IMG/VR virus record: IMGVR_UViG_3300035698_008348
Span: 1 to 20,227 of that record
Source of the DNA: a virus
DNA: 20,227 nucleotides
Strand: one strand, 5' to 3'
The position numbers and the translations under genes were made by a program. Under the pieces are notes generated by a model. It did no database searches, had not been told where the DNA came from, and saw nothing but the letters and a program-made list of their open reading frames with translations. Of the stretch, positions 8,541-16,505 are shown in pieces. Position 1 is the first letter of the stretch; every line of letters starts with the position of its first letter.

Positions 8541-8978
8541 ATGAATAATTTATTTAAAAGTAAAGATATAAATATATCAATTAAAGAATTTGAAAAGAAA
8601 TTTAAAATTAAATTTTATAATAAATATCAAATACTTGAAGAATTTGATAAACTTGATATAAAAGTAAAATTTTATGATAGTAATTGTTTAATAGATAAAG
8701 ACACATTAGATCAAGAATTTGAATTGTATTTATGGGAAATCAAAAAAAGTTCTGGATCAGCAAGAAATTATTGGACTATTGGTTCATGTTATAATAAAAA
8801 AGATGCACTTAAAATAGCATCAACTATGAAATTATCCCTTGATCCAACAGATGACACATTAAAAATAACATTAATGCATAACCATCATCATGTATTAAGA
8901 TGTTTAGATATGTTAATATTATTACATAATATAAAACATTCAATTAAGGGTATAGAACGAGCTATTTTATTTGAATAA
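8541..8978 (+). CDS. Unknown protein with a diverged tag
   Basis: A 145-residue protein if the ATG at 8541 is used. A TTG at 8523 would add six residues, but 8541 puts the tag-like start (MNNLFKSKDINISI) at the same distance from Met as in neighbouring genes. The tag is diverged: Ser replaces Pro. The body is not ankyrin: a helical region (EFEKKFKIKFYNKYQILEE), a central segment ELYLWEIKKSSGSARNYWTI that looks beta-rich, and a C-terminal helical stretch with an HNHHH cluster at about 118-122 that could bind metal (inference). No family recognised. Its TAA at 8976-8978 directly abuts the stop of the convergent minus-strand gene. Confidence 0.72.
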   Translation: MNNLFKSKDINISIKEFEKKFKIKFYNKYQILEEFDKLDIKVKFYDSNCLIDKDTLDQEFELYLWEIKKSSGSARNYWTIGSCYNKKDALKIASTMKLSLDPTDDTLKITLMHNHHHVLRCLDMLILLHNIKHSIKGIERAILFE

Positions 8979-9305
8979 TTACCAATCAGATAACAAAATT
9001 CGTTTCCATTTTTTAAGCTTAGGATTCCATACATAAAGATAATTATCATCTATAGCAATATGTGTCTTTGTGTTTACTCTATATGTATCTGGAGTTAATT
9101 CAGGATTAGTTTCTTGATTTACATATTCTACAGATGTAACATTAAGATCATTATTAGTTTTTATATTAATAATTCCTTCTAAATTTTCAATAGTTAATTC
9201 TTTAGAATTTTTCCAATTAGGTGAAGATATTGAAATGAATATATTTGATAAATTAGAATCTGAACTTAAACTAATTTTATCAATTTTTGTTGTTTTAGTT
9301 TTCAT
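8979..9305 (-). CDS. Small putative tail/fibre-associated protein
   Basis: A 108-residue protein, probably mostly beta-strand, with a Ser/Asn-rich N-terminal half and an ending DDNYLYVWNPKLKKWKRILL. That D-x-Y-L-Y-x-W...WKR closing is typical of short beta-structured domains in phage fibre or receptor-binding proteins, but I cannot name a family. It overlaps the end of the large gpI/gp7-like gene by 11 bases and is the last gene of the minus-strand block, so it is probably co-transcribed with and functionally tied to that protein. It has no KPK tag. Function is inferred from context and strand pattern. Confidence 0.65.
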   Translation of the reverse strand: MKTKTTKIDKISLSSDSNLSNIFISISSPNWKNSKELTIENLEGIINIKTNNDLNVTSVEYVNQETNPELTPDTYRVNTKTHIAIDDNYLYVWNPKLKKWKRILLSDW

Positions 9306-12300
9306 CTTTTATAGATATTAGTCCTTCAAATGTTTGTTTTTTAAGATTTCCAAATGAATCATAACTTTCTACAGTTATATCATAATCTCCTATTTCATCA
9401 AAAATATAAGGAACTGAAAAATTATGAACTCTCATAATTAATTCATTAGATCCTGTTGAAGGATTTTGTTTATTAATAGTCCAAATATTTTTTTGATTTA
9501 ACATATAATTGTTATCAGCATATTCTGTCTTTAAAATAACAAGAGTACTTACATCTAATTTGATTGAATAATCAAATGGATAAAATTCAGTTCCTATTAA
9601 ATTATCAGATGGATCATACCATTGTTCTAATATTTTTTCTTGATCAAATAAAATATTTAAAAATACAAATGTGTTATCAAGATAATATTGTTGATCATAA
9701 ATATCATCTAAATAAATTTTAAATAAATTATTTCGTTCTGTTGCAGATTTTACATTTATTTGTATATCAACAAATGTAGAAAATGCATGTTTAGCTGTTA
9801 AATTATATTTTCCTGGATTATCTACAATAAATTCTGGCACATTTCCTTCAAAAATATGTTGATATCCATAAGAATTATTATATGTAGTACTTACATCTAA
9901 TACTCTAAAAGATGAACCCCAAATATATCCAGTACTTTGATCATTTATAAGAATAGCAACTAATTGATTTTCATCAAAAGAATATGTTGAAATATCGCAT
10001 GTAAATGTTCTATTATTTAAATCATTTGTACCATTTAAAATAGATCTTTGTGTATCATTTAATAAATACCATTCAGTTGAAGAATCAATACTAAAATTAG
10101 AAGGTGCATTATCTATAACAAAATTAGGTGATGTTGCAGTTATTATACTTGCACTAGCTTCTTGAATAAATGAATATTTTCCTTTATCAAATTGTACAAT
10201 ATTAACCAAATCGTTTTTATAAAAATTTTGGTAATCTTCATCTATTATAATATTAGATCCTGATATTGATGTAATTCTTTCAGTTAAATTATAAAATTTA
10301 CTTATTGAATTTATTTCAGGAATATCTTGAAAATATGTAATAGAAGGAACTTGAATAAATGGATTATTATCAACATCATATTCTAATGTTAATCCTTGTA
10401 ATGGAATTATTCTATCAAAAATTGGATATAAATTTTCATTAATTAATGTACTTACTTCTAATGAAGTAATATATGTGCTTGTGCATGCATATTCTAAATT
10501 TCCTGCACAAGAAGTATCAATATAAGAATTTATAGTTGGATATTTTTGCCAAACACTATAACTATTTCGATCATAATTAAAAAATGCATTATTTTGGCCA
10601 TTCCACCCATTAATTTGAATTGTATAATCTCCTGCATGATTTACATTCATTTTATAAATACTATTATCGTCAACTAATTCTATTGAAGCATCTGGATTAT
10701 AATAAAGTAATGATACATCAGAAGGATCAAATGTAAATATAGGCATTCGGGGACTTGTATATGTTACATTTAAATTAACTTGTTGTTCTAATAAAGAAGT
10801 GTCGTAATTAAAATTAATAAAGTTTTTAAGTATTGTAAGTTCTCTAATTGAAGAGTCATTTGGAATGTTGTCACCAATTAAAATACTATCACTTGTCATT
10901 GAAGCATCTATTTGCATAGCAATTTTACCATCTACTATATCAAGGATATAATTTTTATCTAAATAATAAGATGATCCAGATGCGTCAGTCCATTTAAATC
11001 CACCAATATTAAATAATGACGCTTTATAATCATTATTTAATTCATAAATTAAAGATGAACTAGCATCAGTTTGTAATGAAAATTCTCCCCAAGTATATGT
11101 TTTTATTCCGGTTGATGATTCAAATACCCATTTTCCTGTAGATAAATTTGAAGCGTCTTTTTCTTGGTAAATAGAATAAGCTAATGATTCTGACCAATTA
11201 TCATTTGATGGATCTCTTAAATAGCCAGTTTCGATTGTAACATCTAAATTTACTGATGAATCATAAAATGATGTTGATGTATCATAATTATTATAAAATT
11301 TTATTTCATTTTCATATATAAATAATGGATTTGTAACAAAATTATTTGTTAATACACCATTTTCTTTTTCTAATAATAATTTCCATTGAATATCATATAG
11401 ATCAACAAAGGGGGCTGAAAAAGGAGAACCTATAAATACTGCAGAAGGATCTGAATAACTTAAATTAGAATATTCATCAGGAGAAAAATATCCATTAGAA
11501 GGATCCCATCCATATCTTGCAAAATTTATAAATGTTGTATTTAAATCTTGTATTGTTAATTCATTTGATTCTTTAAGTGTTAATAAAATACTTGTATCGC
11601 CATTAACTAATTCTGAGTTTTTAAAAATAGGTAATGGAGTTAATGATTGTTCATAATTTGCTACATTACCAATATTTTGTGTACCATATATAAAATTTTG
11701 AAATCGTTCAAAATAAATACCTTCTCCAGTTAAATCATAAATTCTAGCATTTACACCAATTATATTTTTTTCAAGCCATTTTTTTAATGCAAATAATTTT
11801 ATAAGAATTTCATTTAAATTATATTCATAACAATTTTCTGTAATAGGAGTCCCCCAATTATCAAGTTCGCCGGTTTCTTTTGTTATACAATAAACTAATG
11901 ATAATTGATTTAGTTTTTTAAGATGTTTTCTTTCTTCAGGAGAAAAATATTTTATAGTTTTTTTTCTTCCGTCGGCATCATATGGAACATGTAAAGATAA
12001 TTTTTTATTTTCTTTAACATTTTTAAACCATTCTTTAACTTGAATATCTTCATATCCTAACCATTTTATAGCATTTATAAGTCCTTTATAAGTTCCTATA
12101 TATGGCATAATTTGATTATGATCAAGAATCATATGTTTTGCTTTATAATTTAATAATTCCCAATCTGGAAGATCTTCATTTATATCAGATTCTTTAAATA
12201 ATTTAGGAAATGATTTTGGTTTATAAAGACCAAAATTTTCTAATAACGTATCAAACCGTTCATCTTGACCTATTGATTGAGCATTAACAACTAATTCCAT

Positions 12301-12996
12301 TAATGGATATTCGTTTTCACCAACTTTATGATTTACAACTAATCGTCTTTCATAAACTCCTTCTTCTTCTGAAGTAAACCCTACATTAATTTGGATGCCT
12401 TGATTAATAGTATATTCGCTTACATCATATATCAATTCATCAGACCAAATAATTTCTTGTGATGCATCATCTATAGTAAAAAATCGGATTTGATCTTCGT
12501 CTCCAACCATTCTAAAAATTAATTCAGAATTTGATGTATCATAAGGAGTTACATAACCAATTGATGATTCTTCAAAAAATATTAAATGTTCTGTTTCAAT
12601 TAAACCTTGCGAAACAGGATCTAAAAATAAAGCCCCTGCATATGTAACAGATGGATAAATGTAATTAGAAGAATCTATAATATTTACTGTTGAAACTGAA
12701 GAAGAATTAGATGGTTCTGGATTAAAAATAGAAACATCTTGATAAAATATAGAGGCATCTACTGCATAAGGTAATTCTGCAAATGTATATTCTAAAAATA
12801 GTTGAGTGTTTGTATCATAATTCCACCCTCCATCAGCTATATAAGTTCTTACAATTTGTAAGGAAGGATCTGTAATAGCATAACCTTGAGCATTTTTGCC
12901 AGCAGAGGTGCTAAAAATCATATTAAGATAAGAATCGCCTGTTAAATTAAGATTATCACCTTGTTTCGAAAAAATTTTCCATAATTCTGGTTTCAT
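9295..12996 (-). CDS. Large baseplate wedge protein, P2 gpI / T4 gp7-like, with Ig/PKD-like segments
   Basis: A 1233-residue protein. Residues about 265-330 carry the hallmark of phage tail protein I: a helical stretch then GTYKGLINAIKWLGYEDI and VKEWF, matching the G-T-x-x-(A/G)-(L/I)-x-x-A-(L/I)-x-x-L-G-Y pattern of P2 gpI and the related part of T4 gp7. Gene order agrees: reading along the minus strand, gp25, gp6 and this protein follow one another as W, J and I do in P2. The rest is beta-rich with PKD/Ig-like strand patterns near 785 (HAGDYTIQING), 1057-1083 (NPGKYNLTAKHAF) and 1199-1222 (EIGDYDITVESYDSFGN). A D-x-S motif recurs about 30 times, well above what composition predicts. It likely joins wedge to fibres. 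A weak TATAAATT lies upstream. Confidence 0.72.
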   Translation of the reverse strand: MKPELWKIFSKQGDNLNLTGDSYLNMIFSTSAGKNAQGYAITDPSLQIVRTYIADGGWNYDTNTQLFLEYTFAELPYAVDASIFYQDVSIFNPEPSNSSSVSTVNIIDSSNYIYPSVTYAGALFLDPVSQGLIETEHLIFFEESSIGYVTPYDTSNSELIFRMVGDEDQIRFFTIDDASQEIIWSDELIYDVSEYTINQGIQINVGFTSEEEGVYERRLVVNHKVGENEYPLMELVVNAQSIGQDERFDTLLENFGLYKPKSFPKLFKESDINEDLPDWELLNYKAKHMILDHNQIMPYIGTYKGLINAIKWLGYEDIQVKEWFKNVKENKKLSLHVPYDADGRKKTIKYFSPEERKHLKKLNQLSLVYCITKETGELDNWGTPITENCYEYNLNEILIKLFALKKWLEKNIIGVNARIYDLTGEGIYFERFQNFIYGTQNIGNVANYEQSLTPLPIFKNSELVNGDTSILLTLKESNELTIQDLNTTFINFARYGWDPSNGYFSPDEYSNLSYSDPSAVFIGSPFSAPFVDLYDIQWKLLLEKENGVLTNNFVTNPLFIYENEIKFYNNYDTSTSFYDSSVNLDVTIETGYLRDPSNDNWSESLAYSIYQEKDASNLSTGKWVFESSTGIKTYTWGEFSLQTDASSSLIYELNNDYKASLFNIGGFKWTDASGSSYYLDKNYILDIVDGKIAMQIDASMTSDSILIGDNIPNDSSIRELTILKNFINFNYDTSLLEQQVNLNVTYTSPRMPIFTFDPSDVSLLYYNPDASIELVDDNSIYKMNVNHAGDYTIQINGWNGQNNAFFNYDRNSYSVWQKYPTINSYIDTSCAGNLEYACTSTYITSLEVSTLINENLYPIFDRIIPLQGLTLEYDVDNNPFIQVPSITYFQDIPEINSISKFYNLTERITSISGSNIIIDEDYQNFYKNDLVNIVQFDKGKYSFIQEASASIITATSPNFVIDNAPSNFSIDSSTEWYLLNDTQRSILNGTNDLNNRTFTCDISTYSFDENQLVAILINDQSTGYIWGSSFRVLDVSTTYNNSYGYQHIFEGNVPEFIVDNPGKYNLTAKHAFSTFVDIQINVKSATERNNLFKIYLDDIYDQQYYLDNTFVFLNILFDQEKILEQWYDPSDNLIGTEFYPFDYSIKLDVSTLVILKTEYADNNYMLNQKNIWTINKQNPSTGSNELIMRVHNFSVPYIFDEIGDYDITVESYDSFGNLKKQTFEGLISIKDEN

Positions 12997-13016
12997 AAAA
13001 TATAAGTTAAAATATT

Positions 13017-13024
13017 AATTTATA
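13017..13024 (-). promoter_or_regulatory. Weak T4-late-type promoter box (TATAAATT)
   Basis: On the minus strand TATAAATT lies 20 bases upstream of the 9295-12996 start. It differs by one base from the T4 late consensus TATAAATA. The spacer is extremely AT-rich, so a chance match is quite possible. Confidence 0.25.
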
Positions 13025-13082
13025 TTATATATCAGTATTATAGAAAAGTACAATTATAAATAAATTATTAACTATCGTAGTT

Positions 13083-14033
13083 CTAAATATAATTAGTTAA
13101 TAATTTAGCAATTTCATTATACCCATTTGCAGATGCTAATTCTATCATTTTAATATTTGCAATAGCACCTGCACTAAGTAAAACTTTTACAACTTCTAAT
13201 TTACCATTTTCTGCAGCCCATTTTAAAGATGTATCAGTTTCTATATGAACATTAGCCCCATATGCAAGTAATATTTTTACTGTTTCAGCAAAACCATTAT
13301 TAGCAGCCCATCTTAAAGCTTCACCATGATTAAAATTAATATCTTTATTACATCCAGAATTAAGTAATAATTTAACGATATCATTGTGTCCTCTATCTGC
13401 AGCCCATCTTAAAGATATACTGCAATTTATACGAGGGTTTGCACCTTTTTTTAATAATAATTTTACAATTTCAATATGTCCACTATCAGCAGCAAAGGAT
13501 AAGGCATATTCATCATTTGCGTGAATGTTAGCTCCTTTTTTAATTAATAATTTAGTTATATTAATATGACCATTTTCAGATGATCTTCTTAATGCTCTGT
13601 TATTATTAGCATGAACATCAGCACCTTTTTCTAATAATAATTTAACGATTTCAGTATAACCATTTTCAGCTGATGATACTAATGCGTTGTCATTATTAGC
13701 ATGTACATCAGCACCGTTTTCTAATAATAATTTAACAATTTTAATATGTCCACTTTCAGCAGATAATCTTAATGCTCTGTTATTATTAGCATGAACATCA
13801 GAACCTTTTTCTAATAATAATTTAACTATATTAGCATGACCATTATCAGCTGCTAATGATAATGGATTATATGAAGTATTATTAATATCTACACCTCTTA
13901 CTAAAGCTAATTTAACTCCACATATAAATCCAACTATAGATGATTTAATAATCAAATCATTATTATTTAATATTTTGATTTCAACTAAAATTTCTTTTGT
14001 AGACTTAGGTTTTAAAATATTTGTAATTTTCAT
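13083..14033 (-). CDS. Tagged ankyrin-repeat protein, about 9 repeats
   Basis: A 316-residue protein, the longest ankyrin solenoid here. The tag is at residues 6-15 (ILKPKSTKEI), the cap at about 27-50 (IIKSSIVGFICGVKLAL), then nine units of 30 residues, most reading ALRxxAExGHxxIVKLLLxxGADVHANN. The last unit is shortened (IELASANGYNEIAKLL) and closes the solenoid. Two units two repeats apart are almost identical at DNA level over 60 bases, pointing to recent two-unit duplication or gene conversion. One unit has a longer loop (NSGCNKDINFNHGEAL). It lies between the gpI/gp7-like gene and a short unknown, in the minus-strand structural run. Protein binding is expected; the target is unknown. 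Confidence 0.9.
   Translation of the reverse strand: MKITNILKPKSTKEILVEIKILNNNDLIIKSSIVGFICGVKLALVRGVDINNTSYNPLSLAADNGHANIVKLLLEKGSDVHANNNRALRLSAESGHIKIVKLLLENGADVHANNDNALVSSAENGYTEIVKLLLEKGADVHANNNRALRRSSENGHINITKLLIKKGANIHANDEYALSFAADSGHIEIVKLLLKKGANPRINCSISLRWAADRGHNDIVKLLLNSGCNKDINFNHGEALRWAANNGFAETVKILLAYGANVHIETDTSLKWAAENGKLEVVKVLLSAGAIANIKMIELASANGYNEIAKLLTNYI
13587..13826 (-). repeat. Near-identical 60-base repeat with 180-base spacing in an ankyrin gene
   Basis: Positions 13587-13646 and 13767-13826 differ at one base in 60. The 180-base spacing equals two ankyrin units, while the unit between them is clearly more diverged. This indicates duplication of a two-repeat block or gene conversion between alternate repeats. 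Confidence 0.88.
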
Positions 14034-14045
14034 TTGATATATGTT

Positions 14046-14552
14046 TTAATCCCACCAACTTTTTATATTTTTTAATATTTCTACAAATTCTACTAATTCT
14101 TCTTCTTCAAGTTCTTGAGCTTTTTTGTATATTTCTAAATTTTCTTTTTTTTGTTCATATGTTAAATCATTATCAAAAAAATTATCTAATTCCCATGATG
14201 TATTACATTTATGCAATTCACCACATTTATCTGTATAATTATCCTCATCCATATTATTAATAATTTCACATACACGATTTATATCATTAATTTTTGGAAT
14301 TCTAGTTTCATCTACTTCAAAACCTGTATTAAGACTTTTAACTGTTCTTTCTAATGATCGTTTTAATATTAATAAATTATACATTGAATCCCAATTTCTA
14401 AACTTCCAAATTACATTCCAAAAATAAAATATATTATTAAATCCTTTAGTAATATCATATCTAATAAAAGAATATATTTTATAATACCATTTATTATGTA
14501 ATTCTAATATTTTTAAACTGTCAAAAAAAGTATTTGTAAATTTTATATTCAT
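14046..14552 (-). CDS. Unknown phage protein with an aromatic N-terminus and acidic C-terminus
   Basis: A 168-residue protein without the KPK tag. The N-terminal third is rich in Trp, Tyr and Phe (NIFYFWNVIWKFRNWDSMYN) followed by a basic helix LLILKRSLERTVKSL. The W-x-x-I-W-x-x-R-x-W-D arrangement recalls a widespread small phage protein family of unknown function, but I cannot confirm membership. The middle has two Cys (DKCGELHKCNTSWEL, about 111-117), and the C-terminal helix is strongly acidic (AQELEEEELVEFVEILK). It lies 12 bases upstream of the nine-repeat ankyrin gene and 13 bases after a degenerate ankyrin-like gene. Role unknown. Confidence 0.65.
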   Translation of the reverse strand: MNIKFTNTFFDSLKILELHNKWYYKIYSFIRYDITKGFNNIFYFWNVIWKFRNWDSMYNLLILKRSLERTVKSLNTGFEVDETRIPKINDINRVCEIINNMDEDNYTDKCGELHKCNTSWELDNFFDNDLTYEQKKENLEIYKKAQELEEEELVEFVEILKNIKSWWD

Positions 14553-14565
14553 TTTTGTTATTTAT

Positions 14566-14871
14566 TTAAATAATATTAATTATGTATTTTAATATATTAA
14601 TATCTATACTAGGTGGTTTCATGTCAAATATTATCCAAGAAAACTTAGAATCTTCTTTAGTTATAAATTTTCTTAATAATTTTAACATGTCAGAATTATC
14701 ATAATTATTAGCATAAGCGAATGCTAATCTTCCATTAACATTAGCGTCAGCACCGATTTTTATAGCATATTTAACACCATCCATAAAATTATATCGTGCA
14801 GATATTAATAACAATTGATTTGCATTAATATCTGATTTAATTTCTTTTATAGTTTTTGGATTAAATAACAT
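14566..14871 (-). CDS. Short tagged ankyrin-like protein
   Basis: A 101-residue protein opening MLFNPKTIKEI, a diverged tag (residues 2-11; Asn for the first Lys) that begins at the second residue. It keeps the cap typical of ankyrin proteins here (QLLLISARYNFMDGVKYAI, then KIGADANVNG) and one weak repeat (LAFAYANNYDNSDMLKLLR). The last third is not ankyrin-like (ISWIIFDMKPPSIDINIL type). It may be a shortened relative of the longer ankyrin genes, either decayed or cut down to a functional minimum. It is separated from the upstream gene by 81 AT-rich bases. Confidence 0.7.
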   Translation of the reverse strand: MLFNPKTIKEIKSDINANQLLLISARYNFMDGVKYAIKIGADANVNGRLAFAYANNYDNSDMLKLLRKFITKEDSKFSWIIFDMKPPSIDINILKYIINII

Positions 14872-14952
14872 TAATTAATTGGTTTAATAAATTAATATGA
14901 TGATATTGATCATTGTGTTTTATAAATAACCAACGATTATATAAGATATTCA

Positions 14953-15255
14953 TTATGATATATTTAACGTATCCTTATCATGAGCTATTGAAACCCATTT
15001 TTTTATCATTTTAGTTGATTCTAAAATATATGTCATTAATGATTCTATTTGTCCTATTAATGCGTTTTGTAATGGATTAGCCCATAATTCAGATGATGTA
15101 GTTTTTCTTAATATTTTTCCTGTATAGTCATAACCTAAATTTTTGAATTCATCATTATTATGTTTAGCTTGATATAAATAAGGCAAACGAACTTTATTTG
15201 TATTTCGTGCTGGCACCCCAGCACGTGGATTATTTATTTGATTATTAGCAGCCAT
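14953..15255 (-). CDS. Small unknown protein, probably structural
   Basis: A 100-residue protein without tag. The N-terminus is polar and disordered-looking (AANNQINNPRAGVPARNTNKV), followed by RLPYLYQAKHNNDEF and a C-terminal helix (LQNALIGQIESLMTYILES, about 61-79). Such short proteins with a disordered head and one amphipathic helix are common among phage tail accessory proteins, but I know no family for this one. It lies 15 bases downstream of the 35-residue tagged ORF and would share its transcript. An 81-base spacer follows on its 3' side. Confidence 0.62.
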   Translation of the reverse strand: MAANNQINNPRAGVPARNTNKVRLPYLYQAKHNNDEFKNLGYDYTGKILRKTTSSELWANPLQNALIGQIESLMTYILESTKMIKKWVSIAHDKDTLNIS

Positions 15256-15270
15256 AATTTATCTTTTATT

Positions 15271-15378
15271 TTATATATTTAGCTTGCATTTTTCTAACAT
15301 TTGTATTATACCAATTGAATCAACATCCTCTGTAGCCAGCATTATTTCTTCTGATAATTTTGGTTTAAATATATTCAT
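15271..15378 (-). CDS. 35-residue tagged microprotein
   Basis: A short frame encodes 35 residues: MNIFKPKLSEEIML, then ATEDVDSIGIIQMLEKCKLNI, ending in TAA at 15271-15273. Residues 3-12 (IFKPKLSEEI) are a near-perfect tag at the usual distance from Met. The remaining 23 residues could form a short helix but hold no known domain; the ending IIQMLEKCKLNI loosely recalls half an ankyrin repeat. A perfect TATAAATA box on the same strand lies 17 bases upstream, the layout expected for a late promoter. It may be a functional tag-only peptide or the remnant of a deleted accessory gene. The tag and the promoter-like box make it more than a chance frame. Confidence 0.62.
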   Translation of the reverse strand: MNIFKPKLSEEIMLATEDVDSIGIIQMLEKCKLNI

Positions 15379-15395
15379 AATTATAATATGATGAA

Positions 15396-15403
15396 TATTT
15401 ATA
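15396..15403 (-). promoter_or_regulatory. T4-late-type promoter box TATAAATA
   Basis: A perfect TATAAATA on the minus strand, 17 bases upstream of the ATG at 15378. T4-like phages read late structural genes from this single element. It would serve the 35-residue tagged ORF and the genes beyond it. In DNA this AT-rich several matches per strand are expected by chance over the window; position, not the match itself, is the argument. Confidence 0.45.
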
Positions 15404-15429
15404 TAAATTTTTTACAAATATAATAAAAA

Positions 15430-15846
15430 TTAATACTCTTCATCATTATATTCTTCATCATCATCTTTTCCATAATTTAATGCTGTTGTTAATCCAAGCC
15501 AAAAAACATTAAATTTATTTTTATAATTAAATGTAATGTCATATTTAGGATCTGGTTTGCCCCACTCAGGATATGTTTTACTTAATACCAAATTAATTTT
15601 TGATCTTACATATGGATGAACCCCATTATCATCTTGTGGAATAGTATCATAAAGTTCTAATATGTAATCAGCTACTAGAGTTCCCAAATGATATGGTTGT
15701 AATAATTTATTAGAAGTTAATTCAATAGTTAATACATTTTTTAATATGTTATCTAATTTATCTAATTTGAAACTTTTGTTTATTTCTTTTTCAGATTTAG
15801 GTTTTAGAAAATTAGATACATTTTCGCTTATATGCTTATTTTTCAT
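15430..15846 (-). CDS. Tagged small protein of unknown function with acidic tail
   Basis: A 138-residue protein with the tag at residues 13-22 (FLKPKSEKEI), preceded by a leader MKNKHISENVSN. The body is not ankyrin: helical segments around 24-55 (LDNILKNVLTIELTS), 60-75 (LGTLVADYILELYD) and a segment with PEWGKPDPKYDI. The C-terminus is very acidic with a short direct repeat (DDDEEYNDEEY). I do not recognise the family. A loose resemblance to the third domain of the 18515-19483 protein exists (tag followed by an aliphatic helical domain), but it is too weak to claim. The start overlaps the stop of the ankyrin gene upstream by 4 bases. Confidence 0.75.
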   Translation of the reverse strand: MKNKHISENVSNFLKPKSEKEINKSFKLDKLDNILKNVLTIELTSNKLLQPYHLGTLVADYILELYDTIPQDDNGVHPYVRSKINLVLSKTYPEWGKPDPKYDITFNYKNKFNVFWLGLTTALNYGKDDDEEYNDEEY

Positions 15847-16505
15847 TTTTCATATATTTTTAATAATCTAGCAATACTATAATTATTATTTAACAAAACT
15901 CGTTTTAATAATTCATTATCTTTCGTAAATTTGCCTGGATCAGCCCCTGCTTCTAATAATAATTTAACAATTTCATAATTATTTTTACTAATACTAAGCC
16001 TTAATGGATAATTATTTTGAATATTTACATTAGCTCCTGCATCAAGTAATAATTTAATTATATTTATATTTTCTTTTTCAACAGCATATTTTAAAGGTAA
16101 ACCATTAGAAATATTAGTAATATTAGCATTAATACCCTTTGTTAATAATAATTTTACAATTTCGATATTATTATTTATTATTGCTAATATTAAAGGAGCA
16201 CCTTGTTCAGTATGAATATCAGCTCCATTTTTAATTAATAGTTTAGTGATTTCAACATTCCCAACTTCACAAGCACATTTTAACCCAGAGCTAACAGGAA
16301 TATAAGTATTAGGCATGCCATCACCCCACTCATGATTTTTTATGTGTTTATTTTCCTTTAATTTTAATTTAATATAATCTATTAATCCATATTTAATTGC
16401 TTCAAAAAATGCAGATATTGGTGGCATTTTTTTAATTTCTAATAATATTTCATCATTAGTCTTAGATTTAAATATATTACTTTCGTTCACAAATTTAGCT
16501 TTCAT
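15843..16505 (-). CDS. Tagged ankyrin-repeat protein, about 5 repeats
   Basis: A 220-residue protein with the leader MKAKFVNESN and the tag at residues 11-20 (IFKSKTNDEI; Ser replaces Pro). A divergent cap follows, with an unusual insert HEWGDGMPNTYIPVSSG at about 58-74, then about five ankyrin units such as GNVEITKLLIKNGADIHTE, NIEIVKLLLTKGINANI and NYEIVKLLLEAGAD. The leader peptide MKAKFVNE is identical to that of the ankyrin gene starting at 19929, although two of its codons differ synonymously. The start codon overlaps the stop of a possible 28-residue ORF (TAATG), and the DNA around it duplicates the end of the gp6-like gene. Its own stop overlaps the next start. Confidence 0.86.
   Translation of the reverse strand: MKAKFVNESNIFKSKTNDEILLEIKKMPPISAFFEAIKYGLIDYIKLKLKENKHIKNHEWGDGMPNTYIPVSSGLKCACEVGNVEITKLLIKNGADIHTEQGAPLILAIINNNIEIVKLLLTKGINANITNISNGLPLKYAVEKENINIIKLLLDAGANVNIQNNYPLRLSISKNNYEIVKLLLEAGADPGKFTKDNELLKRVLLNNNYSIARLLKIYEK

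Noticed and set aside
13055-13062. Plus-strand TATAAATA in the spacer before the gpI/gp7-like gene; a second at 14921-14928
   Set aside because: Both point against the genes on either side and would only give antisense transcripts; several chance matches per strand are expected at this base composition.
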